Positions 1-11,399 of a DNA stretch of 31,985 bases are shown here, one piece after another (within the stretch, counting starts at the first letter, position 1; every line of letters begins with the position of its first letter). The notes below the pieces were generated by a model, which saw only the letters and a list, made by a program, of their open reading frames with translations, was not told where the DNA came from and searched no databases. The translations under genes and the position numbers were made by a program. This DNA comes from Apostichopus parvimensis (lineage: Eukaryota > Echinodermata > Holothuroidea > Aspidochirotida > Stichopodidae), in assembly GCA_000934455.1 (NCBI GenBank), contig KN889447.1, positions 3,222-35,206 of the forward strand. The letters are read 5' to 3'.

Positions 1-156
1 GAAATCTTTATCAAGCTGCAGAGCCTTCACCTGACTTATTATTTTGGAAAATATAACTTTCAATAACTTAAGTTCCACCTTGAAATTTCATCCACTACAC
101 CCTCTGCCCCCCCCCCACCCCTGTCTTTCCCACTCCATATTCCTCATCACTTCCCT

Positions 157-522
157 TCATGAAATTCTTTCAGTTGTTGGGCCTTTACCTGACCCAGATG
201 CGGCATTTGTCGATTGCCATGGTGGTAGGACACACAGCATACTTATTCTCTCATAGTTCTGTTTGGGGCCCAAGGACATGTGGTTGTTACTACACCTCTG
301 GCACAAATTGATATTGAAGAAACCGTACATGATTGCATCGAGGCACACATTCAGGAAGCTAAGAGACCAGAGGGAATCGAACACTACCGATTGTACGTTG
401 TTATTGACGAGAAATTCAGCGGTCAATGCCACCGTTAGACGCATGACCTTCTTCCGAGCTCTCGGGATGGTATCGCCACTGCTCTTACGAGACACGTTTA
501 GTGACGCTATTCTGGAAAGCAA
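157..522 (-). pseudogene. Rhodopsin-family GPCR fragment (TM6 start and TM7), probably degenerate
   Basis: An open frame of 121 codons ends at a stop at 157-159. Two blocks look like a peptide-type GPCR. The first is a basic loop-3/TM6 entry (IPRARKKVMRLTVALTAEFLV). The second is a TM7-like block (LSFLNVCLDAIMYGFFN), where DAIMY stands for the usual DPxxY motif, followed by a cytoplasmic tail. The outer half of TM6 with its CWxP motif, and extracellular loop 3, are missing: only about ten residues separate the blocks. Pyrimidine-rich AG acceptor-like sites lie just upstream on this strand (around 520-535), so this may be a last exon. The IPRAR-type TM6 entry hints at the GnRH/vasopressin-like receptor group, but I cannot assign a subfamily. 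It is either a decayed exon or a very unusual receptor end. Confidence 0.5.
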
Positions 523-530
523 CCTGTGAA

Positions 531-772
531 GAACATAGACAAAGGCAAGGTGTAAATATCATCTTATTCATGTAACATTGTTCTTGCTTGTAAACCCGCT
601 TGTTTTAGTTGAGTTTTATATACATTCTGCCATGTTAGTCTATCCCATAACAATAGCAACGTTGGGCATTGGCGTGTTTATCAAGTCGGCTGTGGTTTAT
701 ATACTTTGGTAAGCCAGACAGATGTGTCTGCGTGGGTGTGTAGGTGCGCGCGTGTATGTGTGTGACGCCTCG
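531..772. other. Non-coding; TG-rich stretch
   Basis: No gene recognised. A TG/GT-rich simple-sequence stretch sits at about 730-765. Confidence 0.5.
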
Positions 773-1230
773 CTTGTAAACACGATAACTCAATTGGACC
801 AATCTAATATTGGTGTAGATGAGAACCACATTGAGTATAAGAACCTTTTTGTTTTGTGGGGAGGTTAAAGGTCATTTGGAGTTAACAGGGGCCAAATAGT
901 GAAAACCTTGTAAAAACACGATGTCTAAAGGAGGTAAGTTTGGACCAATCTCATATTTCGTGAGTAGGTGGACCACATTTAGGAGCATATGCTATAGTTT
1001 TTGTGGAGGTCAAAGTTTATTTTGGGTCACCAGGGGTCAAATTGTGTAAACCTTGTAAACACGATATCTCAAGAAGAAAAGCTTGGATCAATCTTGTATT
1101 TCGTGTGAAAAGAGTACCACATTGAATTCAAGATCTCTATTGATTTTGTTGGAGGTCCAAGTCCTTGTAAAACCTTGTAAACACGATATCTCAAGAAGGG
1201 AAGGTTGGACGAATCTCATATTTACACACA
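773..1230. repeat. Degenerate tandem repeat, about 120-145 bp units
   Basis: The anchor CTTGTAAA(n)CACGAT recurs at about 773, 907, 1052 and 1174 (spacings 134, 145 and 122). Each copy is followed by recognisable blocks (TTGGACCAATCTCATATTTCG, GTGGACCACATT, GGAGGTCAAAG, GGGTCACCAGGGGTCAAAT). The last unit is cut off and runs into a CA-rich microsatellite at about 1226-1252. The short open frames here are incidental. Confidence 0.8.
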
Positions 1231-1252
1231 CACGCACACCCACACACACAAG

Positions 1253-1817
1253 ACGTAAAATGACCTAACACAGTGCTTGTTTTGGCATATTTTCAGTCAC
1301 CGCGATCGTTTTGAATGCCTTGATGTGTAAGCGCATAAATCAAAGTAGAGATGGTGTGTAAATAAGGAGGATTGGGGGTGACACAAAGCAGTTAAGAAAT
1401 TCTGTGTTTAAATCTGGATGTGTCTCCGTGCGAGCAGACGGTTCAGTATGCTGAACTTGCTCCTCTTTTAGCTCAAAGTCTAAACTGTCATGATATAGAA
1501 ATGTGCATGCACCCTGACAGGCCAAGCCCTCGGGTATCAACGTGGGGGTATGATATGTCAGTTGAAACTTCTAGCTATACTTTAGCGGACCCTAAACGTG
1601 ACGGACTTAGTGTGTAAGATAATGGAACGATTACTTCTGGTACGACACCTACAACAGCTATAAAATAGAAAGCTCCTGATTAAAACCCTAAGAGGGCTGC
1701 CAACCGTGACTGAAATAAACACCGTCGCGTTCTGACTTTACAGGGATGATAAAGGCCAGTCTCTTAACATTAGCAATTCCGTTAGATTTATACAGTTTTT
1801 CTGATCATAGAATAATT
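1253..1817. other. Non-coding, nothing recognised
   Basis: Only short frames without family resemblance are present (for example around 1340-1617 on both strands). No repeat structure was noticed. Confidence 0.4.
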
Positions 1818-1825
1818 ACAATGTT

Positions 1826-2029
1826 ACGGTGGCTTAATAAGGACATAGGAAAGGAAACAAACCTGCTTAAATCTGAATATCTGGACTTTTTGTCTCTACA
1901 TTTGGACTTTTATTTTTGGACCTTTTAAAGTCCAAATTCTGAAGGAAAAACAAGAGGAAACATTTTGAGATAAAAAGTCAACATTGTGAGATTTGGGGAC
2001 ACTGTTTTTCTTTCCTATTAAGCCACCGT
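1826..2029. mobile_element. 204-bp MITE with terminal inverted repeats
   Basis: The left end reads ACGGTGGCTTAATA and the right end is its exact reverse complement, TATTAAGCCACCGT (14-bp perfect TIR). The similarity continues imperfectly inward through a GGAAAG/CTTTCC block. The flanks are ACAATGTT (1818-1825) and ACAATGCT (2030-2037), an 8-bp duplication with one mismatch. There is no coding capacity. The 8-bp duplication suggests a hAT-type origin, although the terminal bases are not the classic CAGNG. Confidence 0.78.
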
Positions 2030-2037
2030 ACAATGCT

Positions 2038-3536
2038 GACATGTTGTGCACACAAAATTAAACTACCGCATGCAACCAACACAGTAGTCTACTGCTGTAC
2101 ACATGTAAGTAAAGTTTTAGTAGCTACAGCGTGATAGTCTGACGTCTATCTTGTCCGTGCGCGCATGCAAACAGTGATACAAGAGCGCTCACAAGAATAT
2201 CAGCACAAAATCAGAAGCGCGCGCTCCGAAATATTTGTCTGCATTGCATGCTGTACGTACAGAATACCTCCGTGCGCGCGTGTGCGTTGATCTATATACG
2301 AGTGTTTACTATATACCGTCATACACAGTGGATTGTCAATGGAAAATATTTGTTGTCATTTTGCAGGCGTTCAAATCAACACGTACTGTACTGGGCAGTT
2401 CTCTCTTCATTGCAAGCAGTGAAGTCTAGACGTTGGATATATCTTGACGTCGTTCTTCGCCTTAATTTAGTTGTTCGAACGACTCCAATGACGGCCCGGG
2501 GTTGCTGAGAAGAAAATGACGACATTTGAAGACATAGTAAACATAACGTGATTACGGTTAGTGATATTTTACATTATCTGAAGTTGTCTGTCTGCATGTA
2601 TGTCTGTCTGTGAAGTTAGCCTATGCAGTCTACAACGTATACCTAGTCTAGGCCAATCACTCAGTATATTCCTTACTTTTGACTTCATGTTTTATGCTTA
2701 ACGAGAACAGTGTTGCGTCATGGAAATGTACCTATTAGCAACTGAGGCATTTTGACGGCACTTAATGCTTTCTGAGATCAGTGTAGAAAAGTCTGTAGGA
2801 GAGTTAAAATATGTTCTGTCGGGATTGCGCCAGTAATATGTCGGTTACTACTTGTAGGTGCCAGACGTGGCACGAGAAGTTGAGAGCGCCATCGATGGTC
2901 ATCTTCTACCTGTCATCTATCCATTAGCGGCAGGGCTATTATTCAATGAAAACGTCGAGAAAATATACTGTGGAGAGGAGATGAAGAAATGTATGCACTG
3001 TATACCTAAAAAGTCAATATAGGCCATCCGTTCTTTTATCTTTTTTTTCTTCTTTTGACTTTGCTACCTTTAGTTTTACTATAAATACTCCGGACGTCTT
3101 TTCTGTAATTCCACGATGTTATCATAGCAACGGAGCGTTAGATTCGAAACGGAGCTATTTTTAAACGAATATACAAGTCCCATGGAATTGTCGTGAATTT
3201 CATATCTGTTTTGGTCATAAAACGTAAAATACAGAGCAAAAGCTGGAGAAGGTAAAAATTAGATAGATTTATTCGACAATGAGTAAAGTTTACCAGTAGA
3301 AAGTCCTAGTATGTCATGATGGAATCCTCCACGCTACTAGGTTTTATTCTCGGCTATGTCTGCTGTATCCGCATTATCTGCTTTGTGTACTGTCATGATT
3401 ACCGCACATTTCGATTGTTTTTAATGCACGGAGAGCTCGTGGCATTGTTTATGACGTTACTGTACCTTTTTGTATCACACTGTATTTCAAACACCTGCCT
3501 CAGTAAATCAATATTTAAGAAATGTGAAGTTGTTGT
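2038..3536. other. Non-coding, nothing recognised
   Basis: AT-rich single-copy-looking sequence. Alternating purine/pyrimidine GCGC stretches lie around 2155-2290. Short open frames such as 3316-3555 have no recognisable domain. Confidence 0.4.
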
Positions 3537-3544
3537 AACAGGAG

Positions 3545-4110
3545 CAGTGGCGTAGCCAGAATTTTTTCAGTGGGTGTCTTTTTTCAGAGGGCGTCTTGTT
3601 ACTATCTATATGGAGCGCCACCACGGGTTGGCGCGAAGCGTACCGAGATTTTTTAGCTTAAAAGGCCTCCTAGATCGTTTGAAATGACACTTCCCAGGCC
3701 TTGTAAGCTGCTCTAAAGTTTCTCAACATCCTTTATTTTGAGATCCCATGTCTTGATATGGTCATCAAATGGTTTAGGGAAATAGAAAAAAACCCAGTCT
3801 GGTAAGTAACTTTGAAATATCATGACATACCTTTTGTGAGTTTGACACCGGCATTGACATTTTTCGACAAATCTGCAAATTGCGCGTGGAAAATAAGAAA
3901 AGATTGACTGGGCATTCAGCCAAGTAACATACTGAAATGACTGAACTATGTCAAACTGACATCAAATATTGCGTCTGAAATATTATTAGGGTGATAGACT
4001 GATTGGCCGGTAGTTCTCAGCGATAGTGTTGTCTCCTTTCTTGAAAATTTGTTGTTTTTTTGCGGTTTTAAGGGCATCAGGGTACGTCCCAAAGTGAAAA
4101 CCCGATTGAA
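3545..4110. mobile_element. hAT element terminus and subterminal region
   Basis: It starts with CAGTGGCGTAGCCAGAATTT, the same end as the complete element at 9411-11240. About 175 bp of closely similar sequence follows, including the GAGCGCCACC / TTGGCGCG / AGCGTACC blocks and the CACTTCCCAGGCCTTGTAA block. From about 3820 to 4110 it aligns again with 10725-10997 (GAGTTTGACACCGGCATTG, GCAAATTGCGCGTGGAAAAT, CTCCTTTCTTGAAAATTTG). The preceding 8 bp (AACAGGAG, 3537-3544) are not repeated with a matching right end nearby, so the far end is lost. The pseudogene at 4525-7689 reads toward this terminus, which is therefore probably the 3' end of the transposase-bearing copy. Confidence 0.8.
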
Positions 4111-4524
4111 AATGTAACAGAGTATCGAGGCAATGACGCGAGCAATGATGTGAGAAACCTGTATGATGTCAGCAGTTTTTACCTTTTAACATCTTCTTTG
4201 GCATTCCACTACCTGGAAACCACCTTTCTATGAGGGTATAGTATAGCGCACTAGCTTGTTTGATCAGTTAATGCGCACTGGTTAAAAGATTATGTTTGGC
4301 TGTTTGTATTAGTATTTATTTGTATGTTAGTCATTACGGTTAGTGTTAACCAATTAGGAAAATTATTGTAAACCAGGGCCCTGTTTTTGCCGTGGAGACA
4401 CTACATAACATGATAGTGTTGTTGTGTTGTTAAACCCAACTAACCGACCAACCGCGAGAAAGGATAGGATATCTATAGCTGATAATTAGTTAATAGAAAA
4501 TTCATCAAGTCAATGTGATTATGC
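4111..4524. other. Non-coding, between hAT terminus and transposase stop
   Basis: Probably the 3' untranslated and subterminal part of the hAT element. No independent feature was recognised. Confidence 0.4.
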
Positions 4525-7500
4525 CTAGACAAATGTGATCCTCCTGTTGTTATGTGCTGCTGCAAACTTATCAACAAACTCATCCATGTTCAGCTTTTCA
4601 GCTCTCCTTCTCTCAATAGGCAGCATACCAAGGTCGCTCAGGCATTCATGCCCCATTGAGATCCTGAGATATGTTTGATGAGCTTCATTTTAGAAAAGCT
4701 TCTTTTACATGCGGCTGAAGTGACTGGAATAATTGCAGCGATCTTTGATAGTCGATATATCTCGAAAAACGCATCCTTGTAGGGCTCCAAGAAGACAACA
4801 AGACCCTTCATGCTTGTTGGTACTGCTTCATCTCTAGAAGTCGTCCTCTCTATCAGCCTCTTCACTTGATGAAGCTCATGTCTCAGGTCTTCTTGATCCG
4901 CACCATATAACTCCTGTATAGCCTTCAGGTTCTCAAGAGACAGAAAGTTTCCACTGGATGGTGTCAGGGCATCTATAGCCTTCACCAGACTGCAGTTTTG
5001 CTCGCTGAACCTACGTATCATCTCCTGCAGCATTCTGTCCAGCACCGGGAACAGTTGACTTTGAAGTCCACTTCAACGGTCAATTGCTCCTGCTGACCAG
5101 TGGCCTCCAGCACATGGTAGCCTTCCGTGCGTGTTGAAGGTCGAGAAGCTCGTATCCGTCTGGTGGGTGCGAGGTCATCTCGACAATCATTTACGGCTCG
5201 GCCCACCTCATGCCAGATCTCGTAGAAGGTGTCGTCATTGGACCGCATGTCCTGGAGCTCGTCAATGACGACTGTAGCTAAGTGGCTTTCTGCAGACAGT
5301 TCTACATCGTCTTGCTGCAGCATGGTGGACAATGATTTGGTCTTCTGCAGTAGCACGGTCATCAATACAAGTCGTGCAGTAAACTGCTCATCCATTTGAG
5401 CAAGGAGACCTGTGGCTTCGATAGCACGCTCTGCATTGTCATCTTCAGAGATGTGACGAAGCAACCGGAGAATCGCTTGTAGCCGTGTCTTCACAACGAC
5501 ACAGGCATCAGCTCTACATGCTCATCGGGTGTCGGGTGTCGCTAAGTCTCTTCAGCTCGCGAGGCTGCTCTTCGGGAAACATCTCTGCCTGTGTCTGGAG
5601 CCATCTCTGGTGAACATTGGACCCGGACACAAAAACATACAGCTGTTGCAGCAGTGTGAAGAAGTTAGCAGCTTCCTTGACCGTCTTGCATGCATCAACG
5701 ATGACTAGATTAAGTCGATGTGCATAGTAATGCACATAGACGGCGGAAGGAGCTACCTCCTGTATTCTCTTTGCAACACCTGATACAGCTCCACTCATTA
5801 CCGCAGCCCCATCATATCCCTGGCCAACCAAATTCACCCGATAGTCCAGTCCATAGCCACTAATAAGACCAATGACTACATCTCTGAGAGACTGGACATC
5901 GAGACCATCAGCATACTTGAAACACAAGAAGCTCTCCGTGATCTGGCCCTCCTGGTAATATCTCACGACGAGTGCGAGCTGCTCAGTCTTTCTGACATCT
6001 TTAGTCTCATCCACCAAGATAAAGAATTGTTCTGAAGCATGAATCTCCTTCAGTATCTGCTCTCCGACCATTTGAGCTAGAGTTTTTAGCATATCGTTTT
6101 GAATCTCTGGACTTGTGTATTTCGCATTGCGAGGTCCTCCTTCCAGGCGTTTTTTGATGACCTTATCATGACTGCTCACCAAAGACAGTATTCTCCTGAG
6201 GTTGCCAGCATTGTCTGACTCATCATCTTCACGATGGCCTCGCTGAGCGATATCCTGAGTTCCAGTCACAAGTAGCACCTTCCGCGACCGTCTTTACAAA
6301 GTGGCGGTTCTCCAGAATCTGGGAAATTGGGAAAATATACAAACCTAACGATTCTGAGAGGAAAGGCCGTTGAGAATAGCCTAATAATAAATAGGTTGAA
6401 ACTCACCTTCTCACTCTCTTTGAAGGAAGCCCATGCGACCATGGCATTGACATGATAGTCAGCTACAACATGTTTGGAGATCTTTCCTTTCTTCCCAAGT
6501 GCCTTCTTCCAGTTGGAGACTCCAGTACTGGTGAAAGCCTCTTCAGTGCGTAATGTCGGAACCAAGAAGTGTCTGCAATCAAAGCAGAAGGCTGCGTCGC
6601 ACTTCTCTGAGTACTCCAGCCACGGCTGCATCTTGTACCAGGATGACTTGAAGGACCGGTTGCAGCCCTGCTTCTTAACAGGGAAGGCAATGTTCGGCGG
6701 TGTCGGACCATCTAACGGATACTGGGAGATGTCATCTGGACCAGGTGGCTTATGGCTCTCTATTAACCAAAGAAAAAGAGAAAGGTCATAACAGAAATAT
6801 TGCTAATTTGTTAGTTGTGGTGCAGCAAGAAAGTGTCGTTATCAGACAACATATTCCTTCATAGCCCAAACCCCACAAAACCACTGCACCGACATTCACA
6901 TACAGTGTACCAAGTTGAAGTGAATTGGAGCCTTTCTACCACATACACATGTAGATAGCCAGTACAATTGTTTTTACTTTGTTGACTTAATCTCTGTGTA
7001 AATAATGCATCCCCAGCTTGAACCATGTGTTAGACACAATAATTACTGATCGGTTCCATGTCATTTATCTTGAGCAAATGAAGATATTTATTGTACACCC
7101 ACAAATAGTATGCCCCCACCCCCATCTTTACCCCTCCCAATGGAACTTCCATTTGACAGCTTCTTTATGGCATACAGTAACTAGGAAAGTGGTGGTAGGT
7201 CAGCAGTCTGAACCGTATTCGTCGATGGAGACATAAAATGGCATTCCCATGAAATCACATACCCAGCTCATATCTAGGCACTATTTGGGACGAGTAGTCA
7301 AGTTATTGCTGGTGCGTCAGACCGTGATCACATCCTCCTCGATCGAATGCCCCAAACTGGGAGTGGGATGAAGAAGCTGAAGGCATCCAGTATGCTTGAC
7401 TAAGCACGCAATTAAAGAGAACAAATATACTCATATATTTACCATCTAGTGCTAAGGTTTCCTTTGTTTGTTGGACCTTCCCTTCTACCGAGTCACATTC

Positions 7501-7689
7501 GTCATCACTGGAATCACTGTCATCAGCAACCGGCAAACTTGTATCCTCTATTTCGAATGATGTGCCGGGTAGATCACCCTTGTCACTGTCACCTGTGCAA
7601 GCTCTTTTGGATTGATCGCCCTCACTCGCAGGTATTGCTTTACCTTGACGTTTTCTCATAGATGAGAACATTGAACGTATGTCTGTCAT
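4525..7689 (-). pseudogene. hAT-superfamily transposase (zinc-finger, DUF4371/ZMYM1-like), decayed
   Basis: Three exons are inferred. Exon 1 (7689-7443) has an acidic N-terminus. Exon 2 (6759-6407) carries a TTF/MYM-type zinc-finger region with Cys pairs (SWYKMQPWLEYSEKC, FCFDCRHF). Exon 3 runs from 6318 to a stop at 4525-4527. Donors (GTAAAT, GTGAGT) and acceptors (TTAATAG, TTTCCCAG) have matching phases. Exon 3 shows the RNase H-like core: FFILVDETKDV (first catalytic Asp), GQGYDGAAVMSG (second Asp), then YYAHRLNLVI, where the usual Cys before the His is Tyr. It ends in the hATC dimerisation motif (SAACKRSFSKMKLIK). The frame is broken by an extra G near 6280, a 7-bp tandem duplication at 5527-5540 with an adjacent TGA at 5522-5524, a 1-bp loss near 5055 and another near 4673. 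It cannot make an active transposase. The source element is probably the one ending at 3545. Confidence 0.9.
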
Positions 7690-8139
7690 GGTTATGATGG
7701 TTGAATCTATGAGAAAAGGAACATGCAGTGTGAAGTTCCCTGTCCTTCAAATATATAAAATTCTCTAGGGTGAAAGATTCTGCTATTTTCTGCAACATGT
7801 TGGTTGACGAAACGTCCTTTTGAATATATAAACGTACAGAGTTACCCTCATTGCCCATAATTCATTAAATAACGAATGAAATGATTTGGAAATTGCACAA
7901 ACGACCAAGCATCCAAAGATAAACGATTGTGGTAAAACAAATTCCGACCACATGTTTCTAATTCGCCGAAATACAACATTTTTTCTGACTTCCGAAAATT
8001 ACCCTATAGCTGCACAACTAGCCTCACAAGCCTAGCCTAATTTCTAAACGAGCATATATTTTCATGATTTTACGAGATTTTATTGCAGCACTGCAATATT
8101 TTGGTGCAAGTTCTTTTAATTCTTACATGAGGAATAAGA
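7690..8139. other. Non-coding, upstream of the transposase pseudogene
   Basis: Presumably the 5' untranslated part or flank of the hAT element. No CTACGCCACTG right terminus is seen here. A small minus-strand frame at 7640-7858 has no recognisable domain. Confidence 0.4.
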
Positions 8140-8580
8140 TCCCAGGTAGAAAACCTATCGGGGGTCATATGGGCCCATATCCAACATAATATGGGTCCCA
8201 TGTGGGGTTTCCTACATGGGCGCCACCAATTTTGCACCAAAGATTATTATGGGTCCCAAATGGGTGAGCCCATATAACCCATATGGTGTAGATCTGGCCG
8301 GGGCCCGTCTGGGCTACTTATATCTGGGTGAAATGTGGGCCAGCTCATATGGGCAATATATGGGTAATATATGTGTGGCCCATGTGGGTTGGCAGTTAAT
8401 TGGCTGAATATGGGCCATCTCATATTGGCAATATATGGGATATATCAGGGGCCCCATATGCGTGTCCGGGTAGTTTTCATATGATACCGATATGAGCCAG
8501 CCCATATTGTGCCCACATGGGGTATCGCAAGTTCTCCCCATATACCACCCACGTGTATGTGCCCAGGTTTTTCTCATTTG
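8140..8580. repeat. CATATGGG/CCCATATG-rich imperfect repeat patch
   Basis: ATATGGG, CATATGGGC and their complements occur many times in both orientations. A longer block, TGGGCCAGCTCATATGGGCA, at about 8337 recurs imperfectly about 73 bp later as TGGGCCATCTCATATTGGCA. The two ends are loosely inverted (CCCAGGTAGAAAACC near 8140; GGTTTTTCTC near 8568). Open frames across it (8216-8407 +, 8314-8577 -) are translations of the repeat. Confidence 0.7.
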
Positions 8581-9050
8581 ATACTTTTACTCACGTGAGC
8601 TTTCTTATCAACGCCACAAACTGCGTGCACGCTCACTTTTTCAGCACTACGTGGTACCGTACTAAAGGGGTTACTCCCTCTACAAAATCGGTTAGTCTCC
8701 TCAAAGCGTAGTGAGAGCACCAAATGCCACGCCTAATACCATTGCATACTACCGGGGATGACTCATAGAAGCTATTAGAAGAGCCCAAAGGGATTCTAAT
8801 TTATTGTTCCCAGCATCCCCTACCAAATCGGTGTGCTAATCCAACTATTTCCATTTGTTCATCCCAGCTCAATGTAAATGTATTAGTAAGCCCCATTAAG
8901 TTGTTTCACCAAAAATCTATACAGCTATCTGAAACTATATGGAAATCACTTCCCATCTTAATTAATCCAATACTCCTATTAATGAACAACTAATTAAACT
9001 ATTTCGGTAATACGACATGTTCCGGTCATCTGATTGGTCTAATCTTTGGT
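8581..9050. other. Non-coding spacer between two repeat patches
   Basis: No gene recognised. It separates two patches of the same repeat and may be sequence within, or inserted into, one larger element. Confidence 0.35.
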
Positions 9051-9200
9051 GCCCAATTTGAATATGTGCCAGCCCATATCATGCCCAGGTGGGAATCCCA
9101 TGTTCACCCCATATGACACCAATATGGGTCAACGGTCCCATACACTACCCACATGGGCTTGCCAGGATTTCCCCATGTGATACCCACATGAGTCAGAGGA
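9051..9200. repeat. Second CATATGGG-type repeat patch
   Basis: It shares blocks with 8140-8580: CCAGCCCATAT, CCCCATATGACACC, AATATGGGTC, CCACATGGGCTTGCCAGG and ACCCACATGAGTC. It probably belongs to the same element or family. Confidence 0.6.
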
Positions 9201-9402
9201 ATTAGTGGCTTAAGTGAACGAAATTCGGACCCACCATGCTACTAGTACTAGTAGTAATTCATTCACGCCTGCACAATGTAGTTTACGTGAGGATATCGTT
9301 AACACTAGGCTTAGGCCTACGCAGTCGACTGGGCCAGTGCCACATCTACTATCGATCGATCATGCGTAATGGTGCGTGTCGCATTACTAATAAAGAGCAG
9401 GC

Positions 9403-9410
9403 CTACTCAC
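9403..9410. repeat. 8-bp target-site duplication, left copy
   Basis: CTACTCAC directly precedes the hAT element. The identical 8 bp follow it at 11241-11248. Confidence 0.9.
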
Positions 9411-11240
9411 CAGTGGCGTAGCCAGGATTTTTTCAGTGGGGGGCGCTGGGGGGCTTTACCATTTTCTGGGAGGGCGTCAAGTTACTATCTAAGCGGGGCG
9501 CCCCCATAGGTTGGCGCGCAGCGTACCGGAAATTTTTAGCTAAAAAGGCCTCCCAGATCGTCGGAAATGACACTTCCCAGGCCTTGTAATCAGAGGCGTC
9601 AATCCGATTTGAAACGTGGGGCAACGTAATCGATTCGAGTATTCCGGCCGCAACTACTATCTAAGCGGAGCGCCACCATCAGTTGGCGCGCAGCGTAACA
9701 AAAACATTTCAGATTTCAATACCTGCCAGATCGCTGGAGATGGCACTTGCCAGGCTGGATAGCAGCCATCTAGTTGCGTGATTTCGGGAGAAAATTACAA
9801 GTTCGTCACTCAGGAAATCTGCAATAAAGTTCATGCGGCCTTAATTTTTGGTGGATTATTTCTGTTATTAGTGATTCCAATTGACATGAACATTAGAACC
9901 CAGTGCAAGTTGACAATTGATGCGGCGAATTGGAAACCCCAGCCCCATTTTGCCCTATGTTTCAGGATAGAATACCCCTCATTTGATCGAACCCATGACA
10001 ACTAACAATCTGTGAATAAATTTACTTCGAAATGGGCACATTATATTGCACCAAGTCGGTCAAGGAATGACCCCAGGGCCTCAGATATAGGACTATAGGA
10101 ACGATGTCCCAAAATTTCCCCGGAAATACTATAGGCAAAGGAAGCTATCCGCCGCGACTGCATGTGAGTTTCTCGCCTTGCCGTCCTAGGAGTCATACCA
10201 CAAAATGGTGCATTTCCTCATACGCCATTATTAATATTTAAATAAGTAACAAATTAGGCATAGTCCAGATCCGAGTTCGTATAGTGAGCTTAGCGCAAAT
10301 TTTGCCAAAAGTCGTCATACGCCAGCATGTTAAACCACCAATGACCACCAATGACCAATGGGACTGTGTCAGTTTAAATGTTTTGCTAGGTCTACGAGAA
10401 TACATTTCTATGAAATTTGAAACAAGGATGGCAAGACAAACCACTTTAATTATATTTTCAGGACCTCACACATGCGCATGTATTGTCAGACTTAGAATAG
10501 GTCCCATGTGAGTGGTGGCTTAAGGCATCCACCTAGCAAAATAATGCTAGGTGTATCTGCATCTGGTAATCGGGTGAATTCTGGTCGGAGCGTACTATGT
10601 AACCACCGTGTACCCAGTGTTCTCACTGTGAGGTAAACTCCGGTATCACTCAACAACTAGGTAACATGGGATGCGCTGCCACGGAATATGCTCCCTATTT
10701 CATTTCCCCAATATTAGGGAACGGGCACCGTCATATCTTTTGTGAGTTTGACACCGGCATTGACATTTTTCGACAAGTCTGCAAATTGCGCGTGGAAAAT
10801 AAAGAAAGATTGACTATGGGCTTTCAGGCAAGTAACATACTGAATGACCGAACTATATGTCAAACTGAAATCAAAGATTGCGTCTGAAACATTATTAAGA
10901 TGATAGACTGATTCTCAGCGATAGTATTGTCTCCTTTCTTGAAAATTTGTTTTTTTAGCGGTTTCAAGAGCATCAGGATACGTCCCAGAAGTGAAAACCC
11001 GGCCTATGCGCTATGTCACGTCCGGTTTTTCAGCAATTATAGCCTACTGCCGGTCAGCGGTCGAAGGGTCGTTCATGAGTGGTCATCATGGAGATTCGAG
11101 ACCATTCAGACCAATGATATATTTTTCGCACATGTAATTTTTTTCGACACCCAAAAATCCCAGTAGGGGGCGTCTGGGGGGCGACAAGCTTTCATGGGGG
11201 CTGTCGCCCCCCTCCCCACGCCCCCCTTGCTACGCCACTG
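9411..11240. mobile_element. Complete non-autonomous hAT element, 1,830 bp
   Basis: The left end CAGTGGCGTAGCCAGG and right end CCTTGCTACGCCACTG form 16-bp TIRs with one mismatch, with CAGNG-type hAT termini. It is flanked by exact 8-bp duplications (CTACTCAC). No transposase is present. The left subterminal block (9483-9591: ACTATCTAAGCGGGGCGCC, TTGGCGCGCAGCGTA, GGCACTTCCCAGG-like) is repeated imperfectly at about 9653-9760. The stretch 10725-10997 matches 3820-4110. The right end is G/C-rich (GTAGGGGGCGTCTGGGGGGC, then CCCCCCTCCCCACGCCCCCC). It is probably a deletion derivative of the family that carries the transposase at 4525-7689. Confidence 0.9.
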
Positions 11241-11248
11241 CTACTCAC
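11241..11248. repeat. 8-bp target-site duplication, right copy
   Basis: CTACTCAC, identical to 9403-9410, follows the element end GCTACGCCACTG. Confidence 0.9.
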
Positions 11249-11399
11249 CATGAAGACTGATGGTTCATTCTCCGGAAATGATCAAAGTTCGGAATGACTC
11301 CTTGGAAGCTGATTAGCTGAATTTCTGTAATCCCTAACAGAAAGCAATTGACTACGGTATATAACAATCTAACTTGGCTTGGCGGTTTATCATTAGCAG

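Noticed and set aside
8216-8577. Open frames on both strands across the CATATGGG repeat
   Set aside because: Repeat-derived, overlapping in opposite directions, with no domain.
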